DNA from: Alicycliphilus sp. UBA6560
GTDB taxonomy: Bacteria > Pseudomonadota > Gammaproteobacteria > Burkholderiales > Burkholderiaceae_C
Length of the DNA stretch: 64,000 nt
NCBI GenBank assembly: GCA_002434305.1
Contig: DJJU01000009.1
Coordinates: 8,307 to 72,306 of the forward strand
Direction of reading: 5' to 3'
The notes beneath the pieces were generated by a model, which searched no databases, was not told the origin of the DNA, and worked only from the letters and a program-made list of their open reading frames with translations. Both the position numbers and the translations under genes were made by a program. Positions 48,598-60,516 of this stretch are shown one piece after another. The number at the start of each line of letters is the position of its first letter. The first letter of the stretch is position 1.

Positions 48598-49554
48598 TTG
48601 CTGCGCCGCGGCCTCGGCCATGCGCACCATCACGCGCAGGGCGCGGTTCACCGGCGTGGGCACGCCCAGGGCAGCGCCCCGGCGGGCCACGTAGCCGTTG
48701 AGGTGCTCGATCTCCGTGGGCCGGCCGCGCGCCAGGTCCTGCGCCGTGGACGAGCGCTGACCGGGCATGGTGGCGACGATGCCGCGCACGGCGGCGTGGA
48801 TGTCGCCGGGGATGCGCACCCCGTCCGCGCGGGCCACGGCCAGGCACTCCTCCACCAGATCGCCGATCACCTCGCTGGCGCCGTCCTGCGCCGCCAGCCA
48901 GCCGTAGGGCTGCTGGGTCAGGGCCGACAGCGCGTTGTAGGCGCAGTTGATGACCAGCTTGGACCAGAGCGCGCCGCGCACGTCCGGCGAGACCTGGGTG
49001 GGAATGCCGGCCGCGCCGAAGGCCCGCGCCAGCCGTTCGCTGCCGGGTGCAGGGGCAACGATCAGCTCGCCGCGCCCGTAGTGGCGCACGTGGCCGGCGC
49101 CCTCCATGGCGGTGGCCACGTAGACCACGGCCGCGGCCACCGGATGCCTGGGACCCAGCACGGCGCGGGCGCGCTCGTCGTTGTCCACGCCGTTTTGTAG
49201 CGTCAGCACCAACGCGCCCGGCGCCAGGTGCGGCAGGATCTGCCGCGCGGCGTCCTCCGTGTCGGTGGACTTCACGCACAGCAGCACGGCGTCGGCGCCC
49301 TGCACGGCCTGGGGCTCGGTGCTGGCGGCCAGGGGCACGTGCACGTCTTCGGTGGCGGTCTGCAGCCGCAGGCCGCGCGCCTGGATGGCCTGCACATGCG
49401 CCTGACGGCCGATCAGCACCACGTCATGCCCGGCGCGCGCCAGCAGTGCGCCGAAGTAGCAGCCCACGGCGCCGGCGCCCATGACAGCAATGCGCAGAGG
49501 GTCGGCCAGGTTAGGGGCAGGGGCGGGAGCTGGTGTAGGGGCTTGGGCTTGCAT
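48589..49554 (-). CDS. panE: 2-dehydropantoate 2-reductase
   Basis: The enzyme reduces ketopantoate with NADPH in pantothenate (vitamin B5) synthesis. The 321-residue protein has the Rossmann motif IAVMGAGAVGCYFGALLARAG (glycines near residues 26-31), VLLCVKSTDTEDA, LTLQNGVDN and the C-terminal ketopantoate reductase domain with ALWSKLVINCAYNALSALTQQPYG (catalytic-type Lys) and VEHLN-like IEHLNGYVARRG. The ATG at 49,554 is the first that does not extend into the upstream repeat. PanE-like paralogs exist, so the substrate is probable rather than certain. Confidence 0.85.
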   Translation of the reverse strand: MQAQAPTPAPAPAPNLADPLRIAVMGAGAVGCYFGALLARAGHDVVLIGRQAHVQAIQARGLRLQTATEDVHVPLAASTEPQAVQGADAVLLCVKSTDTEDAARQILPHLAPGALVLTLQNGVDNDERARAVLGPRHPVAAAVVYVATAMEGAGHVRHYGRGELIVAPAPGSERLARAFGAAGIPTQVSPDVRGALWSKLVINCAYNALSALTQQPYGWLAAQDGASEVIGDLVEECLAVARADGVRIPGDIHAAVRGIVATMPGQRSSTAQDLARGRPTEIEHLNGYVARRGAALGVPTPVNRALRVMVRMAEAAAQQKT

Positions 49555-49650
49555 GGCGGACAGAGGTGGAAAGGGGCATGGAGGGTTCGGACAGCCATTG
49601 TCATGCACCCGCCCCTTGCCCGTCCGCCCTCTGGTCCATACCAGGCTTAC

Positions 49651-49720
49651 GCTATCGAAAAGAGAGCCTCCTGCGCTTGCCTGGCGGGCGCTGGAGTCGG
49701 TTTTTGCCTGCAATATCAGG
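49651..49720 (+). repeat. Chromosomal palindromic repeat, copy 8
   Basis: Between panE and the rpoD terminator; reads GCTATCGAAAAGAGAGCCTCC then GCGCTTGCCTGGCGGGCGCTGG and TTTTTGCCTGCAATATCAGG. Confidence 0.65.
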
Positions 49721-49726
49721 CGCCCC

Positions 49727-49756
49727 AAAAAAAAGCCCCGGCCGTGAGGCCGGGGC
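49727..49756 (-). terminator. Rho-independent terminator of the dnaG-rpoD operon
   Basis: On the minus strand GCCCCGGCC-TCAC-GGCCGGGGC is followed by eight T residues, 26 bp beyond the rpoD stop. This is a strong intrinsic terminator. Confidence 0.9.
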
Positions 49757-49781
49757 GTGATGCGATACGGGCGCGAAGGGC

Positions 49782-52220
<2,439 letters not shown>

Positions 52221-52480
52221 GGACAACCTCTGGGTCAAAAACGGGCACACAAAGAAAACACAAGCGGCGCCACAGCTGCCGGCGCGCGCAAGCACGGCAT
52301 GAGCAGGGCCATGAGTGGATCGAGGAGCAGGGTCCTCAAGGGCAAGATGTCCGGGCGATCATTTGGTGTGCAGTCCTTGCGGTGAGGGGGCGGTTGTGCG
52401 CGCTGGGCACGGTTGCCTGGCCCGGAGGTGCTGCTGTCGCTCTTGCCGACAAACCTTAAATTATACCGACGGGCGCGAAT
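52221..52480 (-). promoter_or_regulatory. dnaG-rpoD intergenic region
   Basis: The 260-bp gap in the macromolecular-synthesis operon holds no gene. An AT-rich patch CTTAAATTATACC near 52,455-52,467 (plus strand) gives, on the minus strand, GGTATAATTT with a consensus-like TATAAT box reading towards rpoD, so an internal rpoD promoter is likely about 235 bp ahead of its start codon. Confidence 0.6.
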
Positions 52481-54337
52481 TCAAGAGTCCGCCGGGCGGG
52501 GCGCTTCCAGCGCCAGGCGGCGCTCCTGCAGCTGGCGGTAGCGCTCGCGCGCCTGCGGGTCGGTGGCGGCCTGGGCGATCAGGGCACTCTGCTCGTGCTT
52601 GATGGCCTCCGCCAGCATGCGGTTGAGCAGTTCGCGCAGCTCCCAGCGCAGTTCGCGCTCCTCGCCCTCGGTCTGGGCGTGCGAGCCGGTCATCACACGC
52701 TCGGCTAGGGCCTGGCAGGGCTGGCCGGCCAGGGCCTCGCGCAGCACTGCCCAGGACTGCGGGCCGTGCTCGAGCAGGCGCGACTCCAGCCACAGGAACA
52801 GCGTGCCATGCGGCGCCGGCTGCTCACGCAGCAGGCACTGGTCCTCGTGGGTCAGCTCTTCCAGGAACTGCATGTGCGACAGCAGCAGCCGGGCCGCGTG
52901 GTCGATGCGCCGCGCCGGCTGGGGGCGGGGCGGGGGCCCGCGCCGGGCGGTGTCTGCGCCCTTGCCGCGCCAGGGGCGCCGGCCCGGCTCGCTGGCGGGC
53001 GCGCCGCCATGGCCGCGGCCTGCGTCGGCGCGTCCCTGCGGCGGCTGCGCCCACAGGGCCGCCAGGTCCTGCACAGGCAGCTGTCCCTGCTGGGCCAGGT
53101 CGGTCAGCACCTGGCGCCGCAGGGCGCCCTCAGGCAGGGATTCCCACAACCCGCGGGCGTTGCTCAGCATGTGGGCCCGGCCCTCGGCCGTGGCCATGTC
53201 GCAGTCCTCACGCGCCGCCTCCAGCAGGAAGCGCGACAGCGGCACGGCACCTTCCACCTCGTGCGCGAAGCCGTCCTGGCCGTGGGCGCGAATGAAGCTG
53301 TCCGGGTCGTGCTCGGGCGGCAGGAAGAGAAAGCGCACGGCACGCGTGTCGCTGGCGTAGGGCAGGGCGGCCTCCAGCGCCTTGCGCGCCGCGCGCCGCC
53401 CGGCGCCGTCGCCGTCGAAGCTGAAGACCACGGTGTCGGTGAAGCGAAACAGCTTGTGCACGTGCTCCGGCGTGCAGGCCGTGCCCAGGGTGGCGACGGC
53501 GTTGGCAAAGCCGCGCTGGGCAAGGGCCACCACGTCCATGTAGCCCTCGGTGACCAGGGCGTAGCCCATGGCGCGCATGGCGGTGCGGGCCTCGTACAGG
53601 CCGTACAGCTCGTGGCCCTTGTGGAAGACGGGCGTTTCGGGCGAATTGAGGTACTTGGGCTTGTCGTCGCCCAGCACCCGCCCGCCGAAGGCGATGCACT
53701 CGCCCTTGACGTTGCGGATGGGGAACATCACCCGGTCGCGGAAGCGGTCGTAGCGCTTGCCGTCCTCCTCGCCGACGATGACCAGGCCGGCCTGCTCCAG
53801 CAGCGGGCTGTCGTACTCGGGAAAGACGCTGGCCAGGCCGCGCCAGCCCTCGGGCGCATAGCCCAGGCCATACCGCTTGGCGATCTGGCCGGACACTCCG
53901 CGGCCCTTGAAGTAATCGATGGCGCGCTGGGACTTGCGCAGCTGCGCGGCCCAGGCGGCGGCGGCCTGCTCCAGCACGTCGGACAGCGTGGCCTGCTGGC
54001 GCCGCTGCTCGGCGGCCCGGGCGCGCTCGGCGGGCGAGGCGCGCTCGTCGGGCACCTGCAGCCCGCAGGTCTGGGCCAGGTCCTGCACGGCCTCGACGAA
54101 GCCCATGCCGGCGTGCTCCATCAGAAAGCCGATGGCGTTGCCGTTCTTGCCGCAGCCGAAGCAGTGGTAGAACTGCTTGGACGGGCTGACCGAAAACGAC
54201 GGCGACTTCTCCCCGTGGAAGGGGCACAACCCCATGTAGTTGGCGCCGCTCTTCTTGAGCTGCACGTGGCGGCCGACGATCTCGACCACGTCGACGCGCG
54301 AGAGCAGCTCCTGGATGAACGACTGGGGGATGGACAC
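52481..54337 (-). CDS. dnaG: DNA primase
   Basis: DnaG makes RNA primers at the replication fork. The 618-residue protein has the CHC2 zinc finger (Cys38, His41, Cys59, Cys62 in LCPFHGEKSPSFSVSPSKQFYHCFGCG), the TOPRIM domain (LVTEGYMDVVALAQRG; VVFSFDGDGAGRRAARKALE) and a Pro-rich linker before the helicase-binding C-terminus. I chose the GTG at 54,337 (reads SIPQSFIQELLSRVD), the family's usual start; a GTG six codons upstream is possible. rpoD follows in the same operon; rpsU, the common first gene, is not here. Confidence 0.94.
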   Translation of the reverse strand: MSIPQSFIQELLSRVDVVEIVGRHVQLKKSGANYMGLCPFHGEKSPSFSVSPSKQFYHCFGCGKNGNAIGFLMEHAGMGFVEAVQDLAQTCGLQVPDERASPAERARAAEQRRQQATLSDVLEQAAAAWAAQLRKSQRAIDYFKGRGVSGQIAKRYGLGYAPEGWRGLASVFPEYDSPLLEQAGLVIVGEEDGKRYDRFRDRVMFPIRNVKGECIAFGGRVLGDDKPKYLNSPETPVFHKGHELYGLYEARTAMRAMGYALVTEGYMDVVALAQRGFANAVATLGTACTPEHVHKLFRFTDTVVFSFDGDGAGRRAARKALEAALPYASDTRAVRFLFLPPEHDPDSFIRAHGQDGFAHEVEGAVPLSRFLLEAAREDCDMATAEGRAHMLSNARGLWESLPEGALRRQVLTDLAQQGQLPVQDLAALWAQPPQGRADAGRGHGGAPASEPGRRPWRGKGADTARRGPPPRPQPARRIDHAARLLLSHMQFLEELTHEDQCLLREQPAPHGTLFLWLESRLLEHGPQSWAVLREALAGQPCQALAERVMTGSHAQTEGEERELRWELRELLNRMLAEAIKHEQSALIAQAATDPQARERYRQLQERRLALEAPRPADS

Positions 54338-54426
54338 GGGGCTATTTTGGCGCACGCGCCATCAGCCGGGCGTCAGCCGCGTCTGCTGTAATCCGCCACT
54401 GGTACACAGCCTTTGCCACGTACGAC

Positions 54427-56073
54427 ATGACCAGCATCTTCGACCAGCACCTGCCTGCTACCCCCGCCAACTTCGCGCCGCTCACGCCGCTGTCGTTCAT
54501 CGAGCGCACGGCCGAGGTGTACCCCGACCGCCTGGCCATCGTGCATGGCGCCCTGCGCCAGACCTGGGCGCAGACCTATGCGCGCTGCCGGCAGCTGGCC
54601 AGCAGCCTGCGCGCGGCCGGCATCGGCAAGAACGACACCGTAGCGGTGATGCTGCCCAACACCCCGCCCATGGTGGAGGCGCACTTCGGCGTGCCCATGG
54701 CCGGAGCCGTGCTCAACACGCTCAACACCCGGCTGGACCCGCAGGCCATCGCCTTCATGCTGGACCACGGCGAGGCCAAGGCGGTCATCGTGGACCCGGA
54801 GTTCGCCCCGGCCATGGCCCGCGCGCTGGCGCTGCGCGAAAGCCAGGCGCCCATGCTGGTCATCGAGTTGGAGGACACCCTCTACGGCCCTAGCGCCCAG
54901 CCCCTGGGCGGCACCCGCTACGAAGACTTCCTGGCCGCGGGCGATCCCCGTTTCGCCTGGGAGCTACCGGGCGATGAATGGGATGCCATCGCGCTCAACT
55001 ACACCTCGGGCACCACCGGCAACCCCAAAGGCGTGGTCTACCACCACCGGGGGGCCTACACCAACGCCATCAGCAACGTGCTGGAGTGGGACATGCCCAA
55101 GCACAGCGTGTACCTGTGGACGCTGCCCATGTTCCATTGCAACGGCTGGTGCTTCCCGTGGACGGTGGCGGCGCGCGCCGGCGTCAACGTCTGCCTGCGA
55201 CGCGTGGAGGCGCAGGCCATCTTCGACGCCATCCGCGAGCATGGTGTGACGCACTACTGCGGCGCGCCCATCGTGCAGGGCATGCTGGTCAACGCGCCCG
55301 CCGCCATGAAGGAGGGCGTGCCCGCCGGCGTCAAGGCCATGGTGGCGGGCGCCGCGCCTCCGGCCGCCATGATCGAGGGCATGGAAAGGCTGGGCTTCGA
55401 CCTGACCCACGTCTATGGCCTGACCGAGGTCTATGGCCCGGCCACCGTCTGCGCCAAGCACCAGGCCTGGGACCGGCTGGACATCGGCGAGCGCGCCCGG
55501 CTGAACGCCCGCCAGGGCGTGCGCTACCACCTGCAGCGCTCGGCCGAGGTGCTGGACCCCGAAACCCTGCAGCCCGTGCCGCACGACGGCGAGACCATGG
55601 GCGAGATCATGTTCCGCGGCAACATCACCATGAAGGGCTACCTGAAGAACCCCCAGGCCACCGAGGAGGCCTTTGCCGGCGGCTGGTTCCACTCGGGCGA
55701 CCTGGCCGTGCAGTACCCGGACGGCTATATCAAGATCCGCGACCGCAGCAAGGACATCATCATCTCCGGCGGCGAGAACATCTCCTCCATTGAGGTGGAG
55801 GATGTGCTGTATCGCCACCCGGCCGTGCTGGCCGCCGCCGTGGTGGCCAAGCCCGACCCGAAATGGGGCGAGACGCCCTGCGCCTTCGTCGAGCTGAAAA
55901 GCGGCGCCGAGGTGACGGCCGAAGACATCGTGGCGCACTGCAAGCAGCACCTGGCCGGCTTCAAAGTGCCGCGCGCCGTGGTCTTCGGCGAATTACCGAA
56001 GACCAGCACCGGCAAGATCCAGAAGTTCGAGCTGCGCCGGCAGGCCGGGTCGGCCTCGGCGATCGACGGCTGA
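54427..56073 (+). CDS. Acyl-CoA synthetase (AMP-dependent ligase)
   Basis: The 548-residue ligase activates a carboxylic acid with ATP and CoA. It has the P-loop LNYTSGTTGNPKGVVYHHRG, the YGLTEVYGP motif, GEIMFRGNITMKGYLKNP, GWFHSGDLAV and RDRSKDIIISGGENISSIEVE with the C-terminal Lys of TSTGKIQKFELR. The MPMFHCNGWCFPW region is typical of AlkK-like medium-chain or related acid:CoA ligases. It is divergent from dnaG with only 89 bp between starts. Confidence 0.9.
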   Translation: MTSIFDQHLPATPANFAPLTPLSFIERTAEVYPDRLAIVHGALRQTWAQTYARCRQLASSLRAAGIGKNDTVAVMLPNTPPMVEAHFGVPMAGAVLNTLNTRLDPQAIAFMLDHGEAKAVIVDPEFAPAMARALALRESQAPMLVIELEDTLYGPSAQPLGGTRYEDFLAAGDPRFAWELPGDEWDAIALNYTSGTTGNPKGVVYHHRGAYTNAISNVLEWDMPKHSVYLWTLPMFHCNGWCFPWTVAARAGVNVCLRRVEAQAIFDAIREHGVTHYCGAPIVQGMLVNAPAAMKEGVPAGVKAMVAGAAPPAAMIEGMERLGFDLTHVYGLTEVYGPATVCAKHQAWDRLDIGERARLNARQGVRYHLQRSAEVLDPETLQPVPHDGETMGEIMFRGNITMKGYLKNPQATEEAFAGGWFHSGDLAVQYPDGYIKIRDRSKDIIISGGENISSIEVEDVLYRHPAVLAAAVVAKPDPKWGETPCAFVELKSGAEVTAEDIVAHCKQHLAGFKVPRAVVFGELPKTSTGKIQKFELRRQAGSASAIDG

Positions 56074-56156
56074 GCGGCCGCTGCCCGGGCGGTTCCTGCA
56101 GGGTTTGCCCTAAACCCCAATAATCGCGCGTTGGGCCTGCACGGCCCTCGCGCCCG

Positions 56157-57362
56157 ATGCCTCTTCGCCCCCTCGCCGCTTCATCCACCGCCACCGGCGC
56201 TCCACCGCCGCTGTGGCTGCTGGCCCTGGTCACCATCAGCGGCACGCTGGCCATGCACATGTTCGTGCCGGCGCTGCCGGATGCGGCGCGGCACTTCCAG
56301 GTGGGCAGCGCGGCGGTGCAGGGCACCATCACGGCCTACATTGCCGGTCTGGCGCTGGGGCAGTTGGTGTATGGCCCCCTGTCGGACGCGCTGGGCCGCC
56401 GGCCCATGCTGCTTGCCGGGCTGGCGCTGTATCTGGTCGGCGGCCTGGCGGCCATGCTGGCGCCCAGCGTGTCGTTCCTGGTGACCGCGCGGCTGGTGCA
56501 GGCGCTGGGCGGCTGCGCCGGCCTGGCACTGGGCCGCGCCATGGTGCGCGACACGCACCCGGGCGGCGAGGCGGTGCGCGCCCTGGCGCTGCTCAACCTG
56601 ATGATGATGGTCGGCCCCGGCCTGGCGCCGCTGCTGGGCTCGGGCCTGGTGGCGCTGGCCGGCTGGCGTGCGGTGTTCGCGCTGCTTACCCTGGGCGGCG
56701 CCGTCACGCTGGTGCTGGCCTGGCGCAGGGTGCCCGAGACCGGCACGCCCCTGGGCAGCGTGCGCCCGGCCGCGCTGGCGCGCGACTACGCGGCGCTGCT
56801 GCGCTCGCCCAGGTTCCTGGGCTACGCGCTGGGCGGCAGCTGCGCCACCACCTCGTCCTATGCCTTCATCGCCGCCGCGCCCTTCATCATCACCGAGCAG
56901 CTCGGCCGGCCGCTGCGCGACGTGGGCATCTCGCTGGCCGTGGTCATGCTGGGCCTGGCCGCGGGCAGCATGCTGGCCAGCCGGCTGGCGCAGCGCGTGC
57001 ACGTCAGCCGCCTGCTGCTGGGCGGCAACGGGATCAGCGTGGCCTGCGCCGCGGGTTTTCTGCTGCTGGAATTGACGGGCCACCTGACGCTGCAGGCGGC
57101 CATCGGGCTGATGGTGGGCTTTGCCCTGGGCGCCGGCCTGGCCAGCCCGGCGGCGCTGGCGCGGGTGATGGCGGTGGATGCGCGCCGCGTGGGCTCGGCC
57201 GCCGGGCTCTACGGCTTCACGCAGATGGCGCTGGGCGCACTGTTCACGGCCATGGTGGGCTGGGGCAGCAACCCGGCCATGGCCTCGGCCGGGTTGCTGT
57301 TCGGCGCAGCGCTCGCCGGCCAGGCCTGCCTGCAGTTCGCGCTGCGCCGCGAGCGCGGCTGA
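56157..57362 (+). CDS. MFS efflux transporter, Bcr/CflA type
   Basis: The 401-residue protein has 12 predicted membrane helices. The motifs MFVPALPDAARHFQVGSAAVQGTITAYIAGLALGQLVYGPLSDALGRRP and VQALGGCAGLALGRAMVRD are those of Bcr/CflA drug-resistance exporters. These pumps remove drugs or small peptides such as bicyclomycin. It follows the acyl-CoA synthetase by 83 bp and meets the Ldh_2 gene end-on, only 5 bp apart. Confidence 0.9.
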   Translation: MPLRPLAASSTATGAPPPLWLLALVTISGTLAMHMFVPALPDAARHFQVGSAAVQGTITAYIAGLALGQLVYGPLSDALGRRPMLLAGLALYLVGGLAAMLAPSVSFLVTARLVQALGGCAGLALGRAMVRDTHPGGEAVRALALLNLMMMVGPGLAPLLGSGLVALAGWRAVFALLTLGGAVTLVLAWRRVPETGTPLGSVRPAALARDYAALLRSPRFLGYALGGSCATTSSYAFIAAAPFIITEQLGRPLRDVGISLAVVMLGLAAGSMLASRLAQRVHVSRLLLGGNGISVACAAGFLLLELTGHLTLQAAIGLMVGFALGAGLASPAALARVMAVDARRVGSAAGLYGFTQMALGALFTAMVGWGSNPAMASAGLLFGAALAGQACLQFALRRERG

Positions 57363-57367
57363 TTCAA

Positions 57368-58387
57368 TCAGACGCCGGCCAGGCGCTGCAACTCGGCCCA
57401 GGTGGCGGCGGGCAGGGGCACGCCTTCGCGCAGCGACTGCGCGCGCTGGCGCTGGCGTTGCTGGCTGGGCTGGCGCTGCTGGCCTGCGTCGGCCATGGCG
57501 TCCACCAGATCGTTGCAGCGCTGGGCGAACGAGCGGCCGGCGTTCTTGGCCGGATCGATGGCGATGATCAGCTCGCCGGTGCGCGGGGTCTGCGCGCCGG
57601 GGTGGCCGCTCCAGTCGAAGTCGAAGGAGAAGTTGCCGCCGGTGAGCGCCGCGGCCAGCAGCTCCACCATCATGGACAGGGCCGAGCCCTTGTGCCCGCC
57701 AAAGGGCAGCAGGGCGCCGCCGTCCAGCACGGCGCGCGGGTCGCAGGTGGGCTGGCCGGCGGCGTCCACGCCGTGCGCGGGCGGCAGCTGGCGCCCCTCG
57801 CGGGCGGCGATCTGCACGTCGCCGTGCGCCATGGCGCTGGTGGCCAGGTCGAAGACCAAGGGCGGGTGGCCCTCGCGCGGCGCGGCAAAGGCGATGGGAT
57901 TGGTGCCGAACAGCGGCCGCGTGCCGCCGTGCGGCACCACGCAGGCCATGCTGTTGACCAGGGCCAGGCCTACCAGGCCCTGCTCGGCCAGCGGTTCCAC
58001 GTCGGGCCACAGGGCGGCGAAGTGGTGCGAGTTGCGGATCGCCAGCAGCGCGATGCCGTTGGCCCGCGCCTTCGCCACCAGCAGCTCGCGCGCGGCGGCG
58101 TAGGCCGGCTGGGCGAAGCCGTTGCGCGCGTCCACGGCGATGAAGCCGGGCGCCACGTCCTGCACCTGGGGCACGGCGCGCCCGTCCACCCAGCCGCTGG
58201 CCAGGGTGCTCAGGTAGCCGGGGATGCGGAACACGCCGTGGCTGTGCGCGCCGTCGCGCTCGGCGCTGGCGCAGTTGTCGGCCAGCAGAGCGGCCACCTC
58301 GGGGCTGGTGCCGTGGCGCTCGAAGATGCGCGACAGGGTGTCGCGCAGCTGCCCGAAGGGGATGCGCAGTGGGGTTTCGTTGCTCAT
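57368..58387 (-). CDS. Ldh_2-family NAD(P)H-dependent oxidoreductase
   Basis: The 339-residue protein belongs to the malate/L-lactate dehydrogenase (Ldh_2) family, which also includes delta-1-piperideine-2-carboxylate and pyrroline-2-carboxylate reductases. It shows SAERDGAHSHGVFRIPGYL (catalytic-type His), NSHHFAALW, GTNPIAFAAP and LPFGGHKGSALSMMVELLAAALTGG. The substrate is not determined, but a cyclic imino acid is as likely as a 2-oxoacid. Residues ~297-318 are rich in Gln and Arg (AGQQRQPSQQRQRQRAQ), an unusual stretch encoded by GC-rich near-repeats. Confidence 0.87.
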   Translation of the reverse strand: MSNETPLRIPFGQLRDTLSRIFERHGTSPEVAALLADNCASAERDGAHSHGVFRIPGYLSTLASGWVDGRAVPQVQDVAPGFIAVDARNGFAQPAYAAARELLVAKARANGIALLAIRNSHHFAALWPDVEPLAEQGLVGLALVNSMACVVPHGGTRPLFGTNPIAFAAPREGHPPLVFDLATSAMAHGDVQIAAREGRQLPPAHGVDAAGQPTCDPRAVLDGGALLPFGGHKGSALSMMVELLAAALTGGNFSFDFDWSGHPGAQTPRTGELIIAIDPAKNAGRSFAQRCNDLVDAMADAGQQRQPSQQRQRQRAQSLREGVPLPAATWAELQRLAGV

Positions 58388-58392
58388 GTCTT

Positions 58393-58456
58393 GCTATTCA
58401 ATCGGTAGCTGCTGGCGCTTGATGGACAAGGGTTTGAGCCGATTTTCATTAAAAAT
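58393..58456 (+). repeat. Chromosomal palindromic repeat, copy 9
   Basis: Between the Ldh_2 start and the ggt stop; reads CTATTCAATCGGTAGCTGCT then GGCGCTTGATGGACAAGGG and GAGCCGATTTTCATT. Confidence 0.68.
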
Positions 58457-58483
58457 TTAAAGCGGCGCCAGGCGGTGCCCGGC

Positions 58484-60334
58484 TCAGTCGCCCATCACGA
58501 CGCCCTCGCGGCGCGGGTCGGCGCCGCCCAGCCACAGCGGCTTGCCGTGCGCCTCGCCGCGGGTGATGGCCTGCAGGCCGCTGGTCATGTTCAGCTCGCG
58601 CACCTCGGCGCCGCGCTCGCGCAGGGCCTGCACCGTGGCGGGCGGAAAGCGCTTTTCCTCCAGCAGCGTGGGGCCGTTCAGGTTGCCGAAGTTGGGCAGG
58701 TTGATGGCCTGCTGCGGCGTCAGGCCCCAGTTGAAGACGCCATACAGCGTCTTGGCCACGTAATGGATGATGAGGGCGCCGCCCGGGCTGCCGCCGCTCA
58801 TCAGCAGCTGGCCGTTGGCCTTGTTGAAGACCAGCGTGGGCGCCATGGACGAGCGCGGACGCTTGCCCGGCTCGACGCGATTGGCCACCGGCTGCCCGCT
58901 GGCGTCCCTGGGCGCGAAGCTGAAGTCCGTCAGCTCGTTGTTCAGCAAGAAGCCCTTGACCATCTGGCGCGAGCCGAACTGGTCCTCGATGGTCGTGGTC
59001 ATGGCCACGGCGTTGCCCCTCTCGTCGACCACGCTGATGTGGCTGGTGCCGTACTCGGGCTGGTCGGGCATGGGCGCGAAAGCCGTGGCCACGGCGCCGG
59101 GCCTGCCGGGCTGGGCGGTCTTCATGCTGTCCTTGCCGATCAGCTTGGCGCGGCTGGCCAGGTAGTCGGAGTCCAGCAGGCTCATCCAGCTGCCGGCGGG
59201 CGGGGCGACGAAGTCGGGGTCGGCCAGGTACTGCGCGCGGTCGGCAAAGGCCAGGCGCGCGGCCTCGTTGTACAGGTACAGCCATTCGGCCGAGGGCAGC
59301 TGCACACCGGGCTGGCCGGCCACATCCTGCAGCGGCAGGGCGGCGGCGTCGGTGTTCTTCAGAATGCCCAGGATCTGCCCCACGGCCACGGCGCCCGAGC
59401 TGGGCGGCGGAAAGCCGCAGATGCGGTACTGCTGCGTGGCCACGGCGTAGTCCGAGCACAGTGCCTGGCGCTTCTTGGGCTGGTAGCCGGCTAGGTCGGC
59501 CAGGCTCAGCGGGCCGGGATTGGTGGCGTGGCCGCGCACCTTGGCGACGATGGCCTGCGCCACCTCGCCCTCCAGCAGCGCCTTGGACCCCTTGCTGGCA
59601 ATGGCGCGCAGCACGGCGGCGAACTCGGGGTTCTTCAGGGTGTGGCCCACCGGCCAGGGCTTGCCGTCGGCATCGAAGAAGTAGGCGCGCGCGGCCGGGT
59701 CCTGCGCCAGGTATTTTTCGTTCTGCAGCAGCGCGTTCAGCCGCGCGCTGACCTTGAAGCCCTGCTCGGCCAGGGTGATGGCCGGCTCGAACAGCGTGGC
59801 CCAGGGCAGCTTGCCGTGCTCCTTGTGCGCCTGCTCCAGCATGCGCACGGCGCCCGGCACGCCCACGGACCGCCCGCCCACCACCGCGTCGTGGAAGGGC
59901 AAGGGCTTGCCATCGGCGCCGATGAAAAGGTTTTCGTTGGCCGCCGCCGGGGCGGTTTCGCGCCCGTCCCAGGCATCCACCTTGTCGCCGGCGGCGTGCA
60001 GCAGGAAGGCGCCGCCGCCCACGCCGCTGGACTGCGGCTCCACCAGGCCCAGCACCATCTGCACGGCAATGGCAGCGTCCAGCGCCGAGCCGCCGGCCTT
60101 GAGCACCTGGTAGCCGGCGTCGGTGGCCAGCGGGTTGGCGGCGGCCACGGCGAAGCGCTGCGTGGCCCAGCCGGGCTTCTCGGTGTAACCGGACGCGCCC
60201 TCGGGCTGGTCGGGCACCTGGTAGCCGATGCTGCGGGCGCCCGGGCCGCTGGCGCAGCCGGTCAGCAGCGCGGCGGCCAGGGCAGCCGCCAGGGCGGCGG
60301 CTTTGCGGGCAGTGCGGGCGGGGCGGTGGTGCAT
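58484..60334 (-). CDS. ggt: Gamma-glutamyltransferase
   Basis: The 616-residue enzyme cleaves glutathione and transfers its gamma-glutamyl group. It has a lipoprotein-type signal (ALLTGC), the N-terminal region AAANPLATDAGYQVLKAGGSALDAAIAVQMVLGLVEPQSSG(V/I)GGG, and the catalytic Thr430 in GTSHISVVDERGNAVAMTTTIE, where self-cleavage would make large and small subunits. SMAPTLVFNKA and GSPGG(A)LII are also present. AGGAG precedes the ATG. Periplasmic or outer-membrane-anchored location is inferred. Confidence 0.94.
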   Translation of the reverse strand: MHHRPARTARKAAALAAALAAALLTGCASGPGARSIGYQVPDQPEGASGYTEKPGWATQRFAVAAANPLATDAGYQVLKAGGSALDAAIAVQMVLGLVEPQSSGVGGGAFLLHAAGDKVDAWDGRETAPAAANENLFIGADGKPLPFHDAVVGGRSVGVPGAVRMLEQAHKEHGKLPWATLFEPAITLAEQGFKVSARLNALLQNEKYLAQDPAARAYFFDADGKPWPVGHTLKNPEFAAVLRAIASKGSKALLEGEVAQAIVAKVRGHATNPGPLSLADLAGYQPKKRQALCSDYAVATQQYRICGFPPPSSGAVAVGQILGILKNTDAAALPLQDVAGQPGVQLPSAEWLYLYNEAARLAFADRAQYLADPDFVAPPAGSWMSLLDSDYLASRAKLIGKDSMKTAQPGRPGAVATAFAPMPDQPEYGTSHISVVDERGNAVAMTTTIEDQFGSRQMVKGFLLNNELTDFSFAPRDASGQPVANRVEPGKRPRSSMAPTLVFNKANGQLLMSGGSPGGALIIHYVAKTLYGVFNWGLTPQQAINLPNFGNLNGPTLLEEKRFPPATVQALRERGAEVRELNMTSGLQAITRGEAHGKPLWLGGADPRREGVVMGD

Positions 60335-60450
60335 GGGGTCTCCTTCCTTCGTCGTCCGGTGATGGTTCGCCGGGGCATGGTAGCGGCCGGCCCGGCAGGC
60401 CCAGGCCGCTGTTACATGCGGGAACGCCCGCCGCGCGCCTGCGGCGGGAT

Positions 60451-60516
60451 TCAGGAATGAGTGTTAAAAACGCCTGCAGGCCTTGTGCAGCAAGCGTGAG
60501 TAGCTATGATTTCAGG
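60451..60516 (-). repeat. Chromosomal palindromic repeat, copy 10
   Basis: Between ggt and suhB; its end contains the TGA stop of suhB. Reads GCCTGCAGGCCTTGTGCAGC then AAGCGTGAGTAGCTATGATTT. Confidence 0.66.
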
